Positions 16,838-26,131 of a DNA stretch of 64,000 nucleotides are shown here, piece by piece. The first letter of the stretch is position 1. The number at the start of each line of letters is the position of its first letter. The position numbers and the translations under genes were made by a program. The notes below the pieces were generated by a model. That model saw only the letters and a program-made list of their open reading frames with translations. It was not told where the DNA came from and made no database searches. The DNA comes from Methanolobus mangrovi. GTDB lineage: Archaea > Halobacteriota > Methanosarcinia > Methanosarcinales > Methanosarcinaceae. The DNA is taken from positions 1,612,001 to 1,676,000 of the forward strand of contig NZ_CP133594.1 in assembly GCF_031312535.1 (NCBI RefSeq), written 5' to 3'.

Positions 16838-17380
16838 TCATTTTAGGCTGACTTCATGCAGAGTCTCATAAACGGGACCATGGGGAGTCAGCGTGCTCTT
16901 TTTCAACTTAAATGCATCGACTTGCATTGTTCCTATATCCACATCTGCCAGTTCCTCAAGCAACTTCAGAAACTCTTCTTTCTTCTTATTTGGCAGGTAC
17001 TTAACCCTGGCAAGTGTTGCATGGGCACTAAAACGATGGATATTATGTTCAAAGTCAAAGGAAGAAAGCGAGCTGTTAATTAAATCATATAGTTTGTCAA
17101 AATTTCCATCACACCCCAACCACAGAACCTTGGCGAACTTTGGCTTTGGAAATACACCAAGCCCTTTAACATGTGCTTCGAAAGGTTCACATTTTACCGA
17201 ATCAAGAGCTTTTGAAATATCAGGAATCTTATCATCAGGAATATCGCCTAGAAACTTCATCGTAATATGTACTATATGCGAATCCACAAATTTGAACTTG
17301 AAATCACTGAACTTTGACTGGATATCGGCAATTTTATCATGTAACTCCACAGGAAGGTCAACCGCAACAAAAGTTCTCAC
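16838..17380 (-). CDS. thpR: RNA 2',3'-cyclic phosphodiesterase (ThpR, 2H family)
   Basis: 2H phosphoesterase of 180 residues that opens 2',3'-cyclic phosphates on RNA ends, historically called 2'-5' RNA ligase. The two catalytic HxTx motifs are HITM in HIVHITMKFLG (near residue 45) and HATL in FSAHATLARV (near residue 130). The preferred start is the GTG at 17380 (protein MRTFVAVDLP), which has GGTGAT at seven-base spacing. The ATG at 17395 lacks a site. It is convergent with apbE and divergent from the diadenylate cyclase. The biological substrate is probably tRNA or tRNA-splicing-type ends. Confidence 0.9.
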   Translation of the reverse strand: MRTFVAVDLPVELHDKIADIQSKFSDFKFKFVDSHIVHITMKFLGDIPDDKIPDISKALDSVKCEPFEAHVKGLGVFPKPKFAKVLWLGCDGNFDKLYDLINSSLSSFDFEHNIHRFSAHATLARVKYLPNKKKEEFLKLLEELADVDIGTMQVDAFKLKKSTLTPHGPVYETLHEVSLK

Positions 17381-17517
17381 CAAACCTATCACCAATTATG
17401 ATTTATATTGGGGGCATAAATTAATAACGCTAAAGAACAGGTTTTATTTATAAAGTAAGAATGTGTAATATATTATGATTTATTATTTATATCGTTGATA
17501 TAATCAGAGGGGATAAT

Positions 17518-18390
17518 TTGGACAGTACAGAAGTAGTTGTCAACGCTGCTATAAGGCTTGCAGAAGAGCTGAAGTCTACTGCAATTATAATATCAGGAGA
17601 TATTAATTTCGAAAGGCCAGAAACATCCATACCTGTTTATTTTGCAAGCCGTAAACAAAAAACACTAATAGACCACCTCGTGGCAAGCAGTAAAACAAAA
17701 GAAGACCGCTCAAAGGAAATTATGGATAAAATAAACCAGCAGGCTTCCGGAAAAACAGAACATGTAGAAAATATCTCAGCTATTGAGTTCATGATGGAAG
17801 AAATTGAAGATGGCACAGTGATAGGAATAGTTGAAAGTAAGGATTCCTATGCTATTGTTGTTCACAATCTTGCTGACAATCACATCGTGAAGATATTGAA
17901 GGAATGTGAAGAAAGAATATCTGCCGAAATACTGCGTGCAGTTTTGAAAGTGGCTTTTGATATATCCAACACTGGTCGCGAAGGAAAACAGATTGGCACA
18001 GCATTCATTATAGGAGATGTTGAAGAAGTCATGATACGTTCCCATCAAATGATCCTGAACCCATATGCAGGACAGGCAGAAGAAGATACGGATATTCTTG
18101 ACAGAAAAAACTGGGAATCCATCAAAGAGTTCGCCCAGTTAGATGGTGTTTTTGTAATATCTGAAGAAGGAACTGTAGAAGCAGCTGGCAGATATCTGGA
18201 TGTTGATGCCAGAGACATATCCGTAGAAAAGGGCCTAGGAGGACGACATGTATCAGCTGCAGCAATTACAAGAGATACGGTTGCTATTGCGATAACAATA
18301 TCCGAATCTGGCGGAGTTATTCATATATACATGGATGGAAAGGAACTTTTACATATCGAATCCACAGAAAGAGCCATTCGTATTCAATAA
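17518..18390 (+). CDS. dacZ: Diadenylate cyclase, DacZ type
   Basis: Cyclic di-AMP synthase of the archaeal DacZ kind. The N-terminal half (residues 1-165) resembles a pyruvate-kinase alpha/beta domain. The C-terminal DAC domain has the active-site pair DGVFVISEEG (DGA-type loop, near residue 217) and GGRHVSAAAIT (RHR-type loop, near residue 247). Both loops deviate slightly from DGA/RHR but keep Asp, Gly, Arg and His. The start is a TTG at 17518 with GAGGGG at suitable spacing. c-di-AMP controls potassium and osmotic balance in other archaea. No target gene is adjacent. Confidence 0.88.
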   Translation: MDSTEVVVNAAIRLAEELKSTAIIISGDINFERPETSIPVYFASRKQKTLIDHLVASSKTKEDRSKEIMDKINQQASGKTEHVENISAIEFMMEEIEDGTVIGIVESKDSYAIVVHNLADNHIVKILKECEERISAEILRAVLKVAFDISNTGREGKQIGTAFIIGDVEEVMIRSHQMILNPYAGQAEEDTDILDRKNWESIKEFAQLDGVFVISEEGTVEAAGRYLDVDARDISVEKGLGGRHVSAAAITRDTVAIAITISESGGVIHIYMDGKELLHIESTERAIRIQ

Positions 18391-18409
18391 TACTGAAAAA
18401 CAGATTATA

Positions 18410-18438
18410 AAAAAGAGAGATCGGCCAGAATGCCGATC
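18410..18438 (-). terminator. Hairpin terminator after the acetate-type transporter gene
   Basis: On the minus strand GATCGGC and GCCGATC form a seven-bp stem with a six-base loop, followed by TCTCTTTTTT. On the plus strand it also lies 28 bases after the dacZ stop and could act in both directions. Confidence 0.6.
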
Positions 18439-18482
18439 CAATGAATTTTGCCTATACTTTTTTCGCATTCCCGATTCTAAAT

Positions 18483-19073
18483 TTAGAATACAGGGAATTT
18501 GATTAGCTTGCTGCCGACTTCATCCATTACCAGAGCAATGCCGAGGTACAGTGATGAAAGACCGAGCAGAAGAGTGATTATTGCTGCGACTGGCAGAATT
18601 GCTACACCAAAGTTTACGAGTGCAAGGGTGAAGAATGTCAGATCCAGGAACACGAAAACTATTGTTATGAGCTTTACACCGATTGCCAGTGTAACGAACG
18701 TAAGCAGTGTTGCGATGATTCCCCAGAATAAGAGGTACCATGCAAGAGAGGTTGCGAATGTTGCATCTACCGGCATTACATTTCCGAAGAGACCTACGCT
18801 TGTTACCAATAAGATGTATGCATATGAGAACCACCAGAGTGCAAATGCAGTGAATGCTGTTGCAGCAAAGGTGTCACCCTTCTTCCAGAGTTCAAGGCCT
18901 GCGAATAACTGAGCAAATCCACCAAGGGTTATTGCCATTGCAATTACCATTGTGGCGTCTGAGAACATGCCCATATTTAAAAGTCCTGCGAATGTAGCTG
19001 CGAAACCAAGACCAAGGAATCCTAATGGTGCTGGGCTTCCAGTTGTATCTTTAATTGTTACTTCTCCTTCCAT
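18483..19073 (-). CDS. GPR1/FUN34/YaaH family acetate/succinate transporter
   Basis: Membrane protein of 196 residues with six hydrophobic helices, of the YaaH/SatP/AceP family that moves acetate or succinate. In Methanosarcina the homologue is induced on acetate. The family signature NPAPLGL is here SPAPLGFLGLG near residue 13, with the first residue changed. Other family features are GGFAQLFAGLELWKKGDTFAATAF and ALWWFSYAY. A TATA element and a GGAAGTGAT ribosome binding site precede the ATG at 19073. The host may not grow on acetate, so uptake of acetate as carbon source, or excretion, is equally likely. Confidence 0.88.
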   Translation of the reverse strand: MEGEVTIKDTTGSPAPLGFLGLGFAATFAGLLNMGMFSDATMVIAMAITLGGFAQLFAGLELWKKGDTFAATAFTAFALWWFSYAYILLVTSVGLFGNVMPVDATFATSLAWYLLFWGIIATLLTFVTLAIGVKLITIVFVFLDLTFFTLALVNFGVAILPVAAIITLLLGLSSLYLGIALVMDEVGSKLIKFPVF

Positions 19074-19580
19074 AGTTTATCACTTCCCTAATATAAATAT
19101 ATATAATTGTTAAACAATACTAACAACGTTATAATTGTTTATTGCTGGTCTCAAAATCAATATACCAGAAAATTTTCCATCAAGTTAAATGAATATCGTA
19201 ACTGCTTGCTACCTCCATCAAGTGTTACCATTTTCACCTCCAGATAAGGACTTTGAAATAGAAGTATATATCATTTTTGATTATTACAAAAGAAGATAAT
19301 AGACGAAAGCCATTTGTTTCTAATTTGGGCGCTCAATAGAGCTTTAAAGTGTATATAAAATTAATATAGAGCTGTTTTACGGCTAAAACACTAAAAAAAA
19401 CCTAATATAAGTTAATAACATATAACAGTAAAAATATATATATAAACTGCAGGAGTGTTGTGCATGCTTTGCACAATCCACCCACAATCATTCCGAAAAG
19501 TATATTAACAAGGATGAAATACATGTTTGCCTTCCGATAACATACAGGAAACAATGCATTCTGCAAATTACAGGAATCAG
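19074..19580. other. 507-base intergenic region upstream of the transporter
   Basis: AT-rich and without a convincing gene. On the minus strand it contains the transporter promoter (TATA-like TTATATATATTTATAT). It also holds a GTTTTA/TAAAAC hairpin (about 19373-19388). On the plus strand a strong TATA-like run (about 19431-19445) is followed by AGGAG and a perfect TTGTGCA/TGCACAA hairpin with five-base loop (19458-19476). A possible 14-codon reading frame starts at 19464. A small plus-strand RNA antisense to the 3' end of pelota is conceivable but unproven. Confidence 0.4.
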
Positions 19581-20621
19581 CTAGATCTTGAAACGCAGAA
19601 GTGCTGCAATACCACCAAGTGCAAGCAATTTTTGACCGGGTTCAAATATTGTACTGAAAACTACCAGTTTCCCCTGAGCATTTTCTACTTCCTGCAAAAA
19701 AGAGTCGATGCTACCCTTTTCACGTTCCACCCGCAACATCTCGTCCGCCACAAGGAGCGTTTCGATAGAACCATAATTCAGGGCTATTTTCACCTCATCC
19801 AGACCGTAGGCGGCCTTGCCATCTATCGCTATTTGCTTCAGCAACTCATCCATTAGACGAGATTCACGGGCAATTCTCGACTCTTCCATTATCCTGTCAA
19901 CTGCCCCGCGCCTCAATACTTCCTGAAAACCTGACATACCTATCGAAGAAGTGTCCTCAGTAATGACCCTTGAGGCCAGTTCCGGCTCTTTGGACTGTAT
20001 ATATTTCAGGAAATCCTCCTTTGTAAATCCAGGGCCTGCAACAACGATAGCTTCTGATTCCGAAGCCGCAGTTAGGAGCTGCCCTGCAATCTCCTCGAAA
20101 AAGACATTTCTCAGGGTACCTTCACCCTTTCCCGAGGATTGATTGATATGAGAATAGACCTCTATACCATAATGACGCACAAGACCAATATCCGCATCAC
20201 CTTCTTCGATAGCCACAATCACGACTTTTGGACGTTTTGAGCTTGCTTCGGCTTCATTAATACGTTCAAGCTGGTCTTTTTTCCATGTCTTTATTATAGA
20301 AAGATCAAGACCTTCTTCAACATTAAAGGTATGATAATGACCGGCATCCATGCCGTGCTCAATAGGACCGTGGACTCTCAGGCGGTTAGAGAATTTGTGA
20401 AACTCAAGCTCCTCTACCCGAACACCGAGGCGTACTGTCTTTTTCTCCACCTTTTCCGGTCGAAGTTTATCAGCAACTCCATCAGCTTTCCTCTTGGTCA
20501 GAGCAAAGACGAGATCACCTTTCTCTATAATATACTTCAGGTGCCATAGGTCATCCAATGTTTCAGGAACCAGTGTGATCTCACCTTCTCTGCCCTTCAA
20601 AATTCTTTTTTTGACCCTCAT
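19581..20621 (-). CDS. pelA: Pelota (mRNA surveillance, ribosome rescue)
   Basis: eRF1-related factor that with archaeal EF1A recognises ribosomes stalled with an empty A site and, with ABCE1, splits them. The 346-residue protein has the N-terminal Sm-like domain (GEITLVPETLDDLWHLKYII with the KRKADG loop), the central domain with HYHTFNVEEGLDLSI, and a C-terminal eRF1-like domain. The GGQ motif of eRF1 is absent, as expected for Pelota. The ATG at 20621 has GAAGGTG at five-base spacing. It follows the Rqc2 gene on the same strand, separated by 69 bases, so two factors of the stalled-ribosome pathway are neighbours. Confidence 0.94.
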   Translation of the reverse strand: MRVKKRILKGREGEITLVPETLDDLWHLKYIIEKGDLVFALTKRKADGVADKLRPEKVEKKTVRLGVRVEELEFHKFSNRLRVHGPIEHGMDAGHYHTFNVEEGLDLSIIKTWKKDQLERINEAEASSKRPKVVIVAIEEGDADIGLVRHYGIEVYSHINQSSGKGEGTLRNVFFEEIAGQLLTAASESEAIVVAGPGFTKEDFLKYIQSKEPELASRVITEDTSSIGMSGFQEVLRRGAVDRIMEESRIARESRLMDELLKQIAIDGKAAYGLDEVKIALNYGSIETLLVADEMLRVEREKGSIDSFLQEVENAQGKLVVFSTIFEPGQKLLALGGIAALLRFKI

Positions 20622-20690
20622 TATAACACCTTCCGATCTTTATAGTCCATTAACGCAATAATCCACAATAAAATAAGGAAAATAAAGCAA

Positions 20691-22685
20691 TCACTGCCCC
20701 TTAATGTCAGATTCTCCCGGAGGGAGCACCATTGCAATCTTATCAGGGGAAGCGATCTGCTTTACAAAATTGGTATCCTTTAATTTATCAACGTATATTT
20801 TGTATATCTTTTTCGCTACATCATTCTGGTTGAACTTACCCGGAACAACTTCAACGACATGCTCCCCATGTTTACTGACAGCTGACAACGGACCGCCTAT
20901 AACCCGGGTGTTCCCCTTGAGTTGAAGAGCCACAGCAGAACCTACCTGCACATCCTTGAAATAATTTCGCTCACCACGAATAACGAATGAACCTTTCTTA
21001 AGATACTCACCGGATTCAGGCGTCTTAGATACCTGTTCAGGTTTTATCCAGTAACAATCACCACTGAACTGACCGGATTTCCATACGCTTGAGTATGAGA
21101 TGACAAACTGTGCAGCCTCATTAAGAGTTTGCTCCGGCACTTCTTTGCCTTCTGTTTTGATAACCGTGATGGGAGCACCCGGAACCTGGGTATGGAAAAC
21201 AATATCCCTCTTTTCCATGTATTTTTTAACGATCTCTTCATTGCTGTCGGCATCCCTGCCGGCAATCACAAGGAAATCATCTGAGGAAGTGAACCATCTG
21301 TAACGCTCATACCAGTATTTCTTCGTATTGACCTTACGCTTATTGGATACTTTTTTCTCCCTCTTTTGCATCGCAAGTTTTGTATCCTCTATGGCCTTCA
21401 GAGCACCTTCTCTCTTCTTGGTGAGTTTTTTAGCTTTATCATAATAGACCTGGGCATTCTGAGGAATGGTCAGTTTAATATCAATGGTTGCTTTTGTCCC
21501 ATCAAGGTCAAGGACAATATTTCCTGCTGCAGAGTCAATACTTGCAATCCATTTAGCAGCAGGTATCGAATCCTTTGCTTTTTTGAGTATGGACCTTATA
21601 TCATCCCATGAATATCCCTTTGTACGAGCTTGCTCCAGGACAGCGAGGATCTCCTCTATCTCAACATAGTAAGCATATATCTTTTCTGCCACATGAGTAT
21701 GTTTCTGGGCATCTTCCCCAAATTTCTCGATTGCAACCTGTTGTTTATGCAGCCTGCGTTCAAAAACATCCACTTTTTCTTTTTTAACCGCAGTTACCTC
21801 TTCCTGAATGGATTCTGCAGCCATCTTCCCGAAGAATGCATCAAGAGCAGCATTGAATGTAGGGAATGACTCTTTTTCATACTCCTTGTAAATATCAAGC
21901 TCAAAGGGAAGCACATCAAATGCCTGCTTCTCGCCTTTGACATCTTTTTTGACCACACATGGTTCCAGGGTCCCGGACAGAAGAGGGGAGAATACATCCC
22001 TTAATGAAGCAACGATGGCTGCGATACCATCATGGCCTATATCCTTTGCGGCCTCGCCTTTATTGACACCTGATCTTGAGCAGACCTCTTCAGCAAGGAC
22101 GCCACCAAGATTGAATCTGGTAGCAATAGTTCTCACCACATCAGCATCAGATAGGGAAAATGCTTTTTCAAGATCTTCTACGCCCGCATCCACCGGACTT
22201 ATCTGAGCTTCAGGGTATTGATATACCTCTCCACTACGTATCTTTCTTCCTTTGAAGGACACGGGCTTCATTGGAAGAATGATCTTTCGTTCGGAATCCA
22301 GAAGAACGATGTTACCTGGTGAGAAGAGTTCAACAACGAGGACTGTATCCACACCACCACGCACAATACCGATCTCCAGTATCCTGTCAAAATCATACTG
22401 CTTGACAAATGTGATACGACCGGCCATTATGTGCTTTCTGAGCATCATCGGAAATGACTGCGGAAGTTTAGGACTGGGCCGCAGGTGCTGGCTCATATGG
22501 GCGCGCTTTCCGGCCTCAATAACAAGATTATCCCTGCCCTTATTGTAAACAAAAAGATTTATCCTGATCTCATCAGCTGCAGGCTGATATATTTTAGCTA
22601 TTTTTGCATCTATTATAGATGTCTCACCAGAGCTGAGCTCAAGTGCAAGAGTAGCTACATCAGCACTTGTCATTTCCTTCTTCAT
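20691..22685 (-). CDS. Rqc2/NEMF homologue (NFACT family ribosome quality control)
   Basis: NFACT-family protein of 664 residues that binds the large ribosomal subunit carrying stalled peptidyl-tRNA. Bacterial and eukaryotic relatives add C-terminal tails. Domains in order: NFACT-N (residues 1 to about 210, beginning MTSADVATLALEL), helix-hairpin-helix region, a long coiled coil (about 280-440), then NFACT-R/DUF814 with KYWYERYRWFTSSDDFLVIAGRDADSNEEIV near residue 450. The conserved start is the ATG at 22685. Upstream codons to 22730 are not conserved. A TATA-like CTTATAG about 30 bases before suggests a nearly leaderless mRNA. It is paired with pelota downstream and divergent from priS. Confidence 0.92.
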   Translation of the reverse strand: MKKEMTSADVATLALELSSGETSIIDAKIAKIYQPAADEIRINLFVYNKGRDNLVIEAGKRAHMSQHLRPSPKLPQSFPMMLRKHIMAGRITFVKQYDFDRILEIGIVRGGVDTVLVVELFSPGNIVLLDSERKIILPMKPVSFKGRKIRSGEVYQYPEAQISPVDAGVEDLEKAFSLSDADVVRTIATRFNLGGVLAEEVCSRSGVNKGEAAKDIGHDGIAAIVASLRDVFSPLLSGTLEPCVVKKDVKGEKQAFDVLPFELDIYKEYEKESFPTFNAALDAFFGKMAAESIQEEVTAVKKEKVDVFERRLHKQQVAIEKFGEDAQKHTHVAEKIYAYYVEIEEILAVLEQARTKGYSWDDIRSILKKAKDSIPAAKWIASIDSAAGNIVLDLDGTKATIDIKLTIPQNAQVYYDKAKKLTKKREGALKAIEDTKLAMQKREKKVSNKRKVNTKKYWYERYRWFTSSDDFLVIAGRDADSNEEIVKKYMEKRDIVFHTQVPGAPITVIKTEGKEVPEQTLNEAAQFVISYSSVWKSGQFSGDCYWIKPEQVSKTPESGEYLKKGSFVIRGERNYFKDVQVGSAVALQLKGNTRVIGGPLSAVSKHGEHVVEVVPGKFNQNDVAKKIYKIYVDKLKDTNFVKQIASPDKIAMVLPPGESDIKGQ

Positions 22686-22782
22686 GCGGGGAGTATTATG
22701 TAGATGGTGACTATAAGGTTTATGACGCATTAAATAGATTTATAGCAAATCATGATTCTCAGAGAGGAGACAAAAACATCAG

Positions 22783-23958
22783 ATGAATGAGAGCACAAGA
22801 CAATATTTAGTATCTGCATTCCAGAACTACTATTCTCAGGCAGACATAAGACTGCCGCCTGAATTCACATCAAGGGAATGGGGATTCATTGAGTTTACCA
22901 GTGGTCAGGATACTTTCATGAAGAGACATCGCGCCTTTGGTTCTGAAGGCGAGCTCCACGATTACCTAAGAGGCATAGGCCCGGCACACGCTTACTACTC
23001 CGTGGCATATTACGAGTACCCCGGTGCCCCAAAGATGAAGGAAAAGAACTGGCTAAAAGCAGATCTTATATTTGATATTGACTCCGATCACCTGCCCGGC
23101 AACATAAACTCGTATGCCGACATGCTTGAAAAAGGCAAAAGAGAAACGTTGAAACTTCTTGACTTCCTCATCGAGGATTTTGGATTCAACGAAAGTCAGG
23201 TACATGCTGTTTTTTCAGGGGGAAGAGGATACCACTTCCACATCAGTGAGGAATCTGTGCTTTCACTGGGAAGCCCCGAGAGAAGAGAGATTGTTGATTA
23301 TGTAAGTTCCAAGGGTCTCAATCTGGAAAGAATATTCTCCAAAAGAGATATTACCGGAGATGCAGGAGCTGAATCTGCTAAAATGGCAGTACTTCCTTCC
23401 GAGGATGAGGGAGGATGGGGCGGGAGAATCAACCGCTACCTCATATCATATCTTTCATCACTGGCCAGTGACGAGAATGCTATTAAGATACTTACAGGAT
23501 TCAAGGGAGTAGGGAAAAAGACTGCAGAGAATCTTGTGGAGGTCTTTCAGGATGAAGCCCGTGTGGCATCATTAAGAAAGGGTAAAATGGACGCACTTGG
23601 CGGAATTAAGAAGGAAATACTGGAGACAATCGTGAAGCAGGGCGTTTCCCAGATGGCTGCATGTGTTGACGAGCCAGTTACTGCAGACATCAAGCGCCTG
23701 ATACGCCTTCCGGGGTCACTGCATGGTAAATCCGGAATGAAGGTCACAGCTCTTACAATACAGGAACTTGAAGAGTTCGAACCTTTGAATGATGCCATTG
23801 TATTCAGCGATAAGTCGGTAAAAATAAAAGTGATTAAACCGTTTGCTGTGCAAATGAAAGGAAAGGACCTCATGGTCAAAGAAGGCATACAGGAAGTACC
23901 GGAGTATGCCGCAATATATCTTATGTGTAGAGGTGTAGCGGAATATGGATCACACTGA
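22783..23958 (+). CDS. priS: DNA primase catalytic subunit PriS
   Basis: Small subunit of the archaeal/eukaryotic primase that makes primers at origins. It has the catalytic DxD in LIFDIDSDHL (near residue 95) and SGGRGYHFH (near residue 150). The C-terminal third carries the RLPGSLHGKSG segment. At 391 residues it is within the family range. Its TATA-type promoter faces the Rqc2 gene. AGAGGAG precedes the ATG at a rather long spacing. It overlaps the GINS gene by 14 bases, starting a long plus-strand operon of replication and translation genes. The large subunit PriL is not in the window. Confidence 0.93.
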   Translation: MNESTRQYLVSAFQNYYSQADIRLPPEFTSREWGFIEFTSGQDTFMKRHRAFGSEGELHDYLRGIGPAHAYYSVAYYEYPGAPKMKEKNWLKADLIFDIDSDHLPGNINSYADMLEKGKRETLKLLDFLIEDFGFNESQVHAVFSGGRGYHFHISEESVLSLGSPERREIVDYVSSKGLNLERIFSKRDITGDAGAESAKMAVLPSEDEGGWGGRINRYLISYLSSLASDENAIKILTGFKGVGKKTAENLVEVFQDEARVASLRKGKMDALGGIKKEILETIVKQGVSQMAACVDEPVTADIKRLIRLPGSLHGKSGMKVTALTIQELEEFEPLNDAIVFSDKSVKIKVIKPFAVQMKGKDLMVKEGIQEVPEYAAIYLMCRGVAEYGSH

Positions 23959-24643
23959 ACTCAAAAGCGTGCTCAGGGAAGAAAGCAGTTCAGCCCTTAA
24001 ATCACTGCACCCGGGCTTTTTCCCGGATGTGGAAAAATACGTGAAGGAGCTTGAAGAAGAAATACTCAATGTAAATAATCCACGCTCCGTTGAGTCAAAG
24101 ATGCTTGATACTGAATTGCAGAGTGCGATCACAGATATTGAAGTGATATTTATACGCCGCATCAGGAAAATAATAACCAGTGCGACAACAAATGCATTTT
24201 CCAGCAAGTCCCCTTCCCAGGATCTGAGCAAACTGCTCCCTGAAGAGAGGAAAGTATATGATGCTGTGCTTTCGGCTATTAACACAGCTCGCAAGGAACT
24301 GATCGAGCCGATACTAGAACCACAGATGATCAAGAGCAGAGTGAAGACAGGTGTAGGAAAAGAGACTGTAAGCCATCAACCAGAGGATAATGTGCAAATT
24401 GACCGTCGTGATGACGAGCAGTTGATAGCGGCCAGTCCGGGGAATGAAAGAGACAATAAGGATGAAATAGGCAAAAGTAATATAAATAAAGAATTCGTTG
24501 TTGTGCGAATACTGGAGGACCTGCCTACTTTCAAGGCTATGGATAATCGCAATTATACATTACATGCCGAAGACGTTATCGTTTTACCTGCCCTGAATGC
24601 AAAAGGGCTGATCAAACGGAATGTGGCACAAATAATCCTATAA
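23945..24643 (+). CDS. GINS complex subunit (Gins51/Gins15 type)
   Basis: Subunit of the GINS complex that binds MCM and GAN/Cdc45 in the replicative helicase. The 232-residue protein has an N-terminal helical A domain (residues 1 to about 120), a charged low-complexity linker (about 135-180), and a small C-terminal beta B domain (VVVRILEDLPTFKAMDNRNYTLHAEDVIVLPALNAKGL). This A-then-B order is that of Gins51. The start ATG lies inside the end of priS, so the two are coupled. A priS-GINS pairing is common in euryarchaea. Confidence 0.88.
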   Translation: MDHTELKSVLREESSSALKSLHPGFFPDVEKYVKELEEEILNVNNPRSVESKMLDTELQSAITDIEVIFIRRIRKIITSATTNAFSSKSPSQDLSKLLPEERKVYDAVLSAINTARKELIEPILEPQMIKSRVKTGVGKETVSHQPEDNVQIDRRDDEQLIAASPGNERDNKDEIGKSNINKEFVVVRILEDLPTFKAMDNRNYTLHAEDVIVLPALNAKGLIKRNVAQIIL

Positions 24644-24672
24644 AAAATATCTAACTTATCAAGGTGAAGATA

Positions 24673-25133
<461 letters not shown>

Positions 25134-25149
25134 ATAAAAGTGATTTATA

Positions 25150-25950
25150 ATGGATGAGAACATTTGGCCCGAAAGCGGGGATTTTGTTGTTTGTGCCGTA
25201 AAGAGCGTAACAGACTTCGGTGCATACACTACCCTTGAGGAATTCGATGGAAAGGAAGGTTTTATCCACATATCGGAGATCAAGGCCGGATGGGTCAAAT
25301 ACGTAAGAGACCACGTACGTGAAGGTCAGAAAGTAGTCTGCAAAGTGTTGAATGTAGACCCTTCACGCCGCCACATTGACCTGTCCTTAAAGGATGTCAA
25401 CGAGCATCAGAAACGTGCGAAGATACAGGACTGGAAGAACGAACAGAAGGCATTTAAGTGGCTTCAGTTCGTTTCAGAGGAAACCGGCACCGACGAAGAA
25501 GAGATGGACAAGTTAAAGCTCAAATTGCTGGAGAGCTTTGGCAGTCTTTATTCCGCATTTGAAGAAGCAGCCATTAACGCAGAGGATGCTTTCAACGAAG
25601 TAAAGATGAAGAAGAAACTTGTTTCAAGTATCGTCAGTGTCGCACAGAGCAACATCAAGTTGCCTTTTGTAGACATTGCAGGATTCATCGACCTCAACTG
25701 CTACCTACCTGATGGAATCGAGATCATTAAAGAGGCACTTAATGCCGGAAATGATGTTGACAAGGAAGAAGGTATCAGAGTGGAGATCAGTTATACCGGT
25801 GCCCCAAGATATCGTATAAAAGTGATAGCCCCTGACTATAAGAAGGCAGAAGCAGTATTGAAGAAGTCTGCAACAGCAGCCATCAGTACTATTGAGAAGC
25901 TTGGTGGAAAAGGCGAATTCCACAGGCATAACGATACCGTAAAGGCGTGA
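25150..25950 (+). CDS. Translation initiation factor aIF2 subunit alpha
   Basis: Alpha subunit of the aIF2 heterotrimer that brings initiator Met-tRNA to the ribosome. The 266-residue protein has an N-terminal S1 OB-fold (GDFVVCAVKSVTDFGAYTTLEE, then GFIHISEI), a helical middle domain (about 90-175), and a C-terminal alpha/beta domain binding the gamma subunit (RVEISYTGAPRYRIKVIAPDYKKAE). The serine phosphorylated in eukaryotes lies in the loop after the S1 fold and cannot be assigned with certainty here. It belongs to the conserved order L44e, S27e, aIF2 alpha, Nop10. Confidence 0.96.
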   Translation: MDENIWPESGDFVVCAVKSVTDFGAYTTLEEFDGKEGFIHISEIKAGWVKYVRDHVREGQKVVCKVLNVDPSRRHIDLSLKDVNEHQKRAKIQDWKNEQKAFKWLQFVSEETGTDEEEMDKLKLKLLESFGSLYSAFEEAAINAEDAFNEVKMKKKLVSSIVSVAQSNIKLPFVDIAGFIDLNCYLPDGIEIIKEALNAGNDVDKEEGIRVEISYTGAPRYRIKVIAPDYKKAEAVLKKSATAAISTIEKLGGKGEFHRHNDTVKA

Positions 25951-25957
25951 GATTCCT

Positions 25958-26131
25958 TTGGGACAAAAAATCTATAAATGCAGGAACTGTGGCAGATATA
26001 CTCTGGAAACAGTCTGTCAGCAATGTGGTTTAAGCACTATTAGGCCACAACCTGCAAAATTTTCCCCAAAAGACCCTTATGGAAAATATCGCAGGTTAGC
26101 GAGAAAAGAGGGAATTCTATGCAGGAAATAG
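25958..26131 (+). CDS. nop10: Nop10, H/ACA RNP protein
   Basis: Small zinc-ribbon subunit (57 residues) of the H/ACA ribonucleoprotein that guides pseudouridylation. It has zinc ligands CRNC (8-11) and CQQC (20-23), then the conserved PKDPYGKYRRLARKE tail that contacts Cbf5. The start is a TTG at 25958 (protein MGQKIYKCRNCG), with GCGTGAG upstream inside the aIF2 alpha stop region. It overlaps the PAC2 gene by 13 bases. It is too short for routine ORF cut-offs, but the gene order and sequence are decisive. Confidence 0.94.
   Translation: MGQKIYKCRNCGRYTLETVCQQCGLSTIRPQPAKFSPKDPYGKYRRLARKEGILCRK

Noticed and set aside
18475-18488. Palindrome TTCTAAATTTAGAA at the end of the transporter gene.
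   Set aside because: It overlaps the stop codon in an AT-rich stretch; the adjacent GC-rich hairpin with T-run explains termination better.
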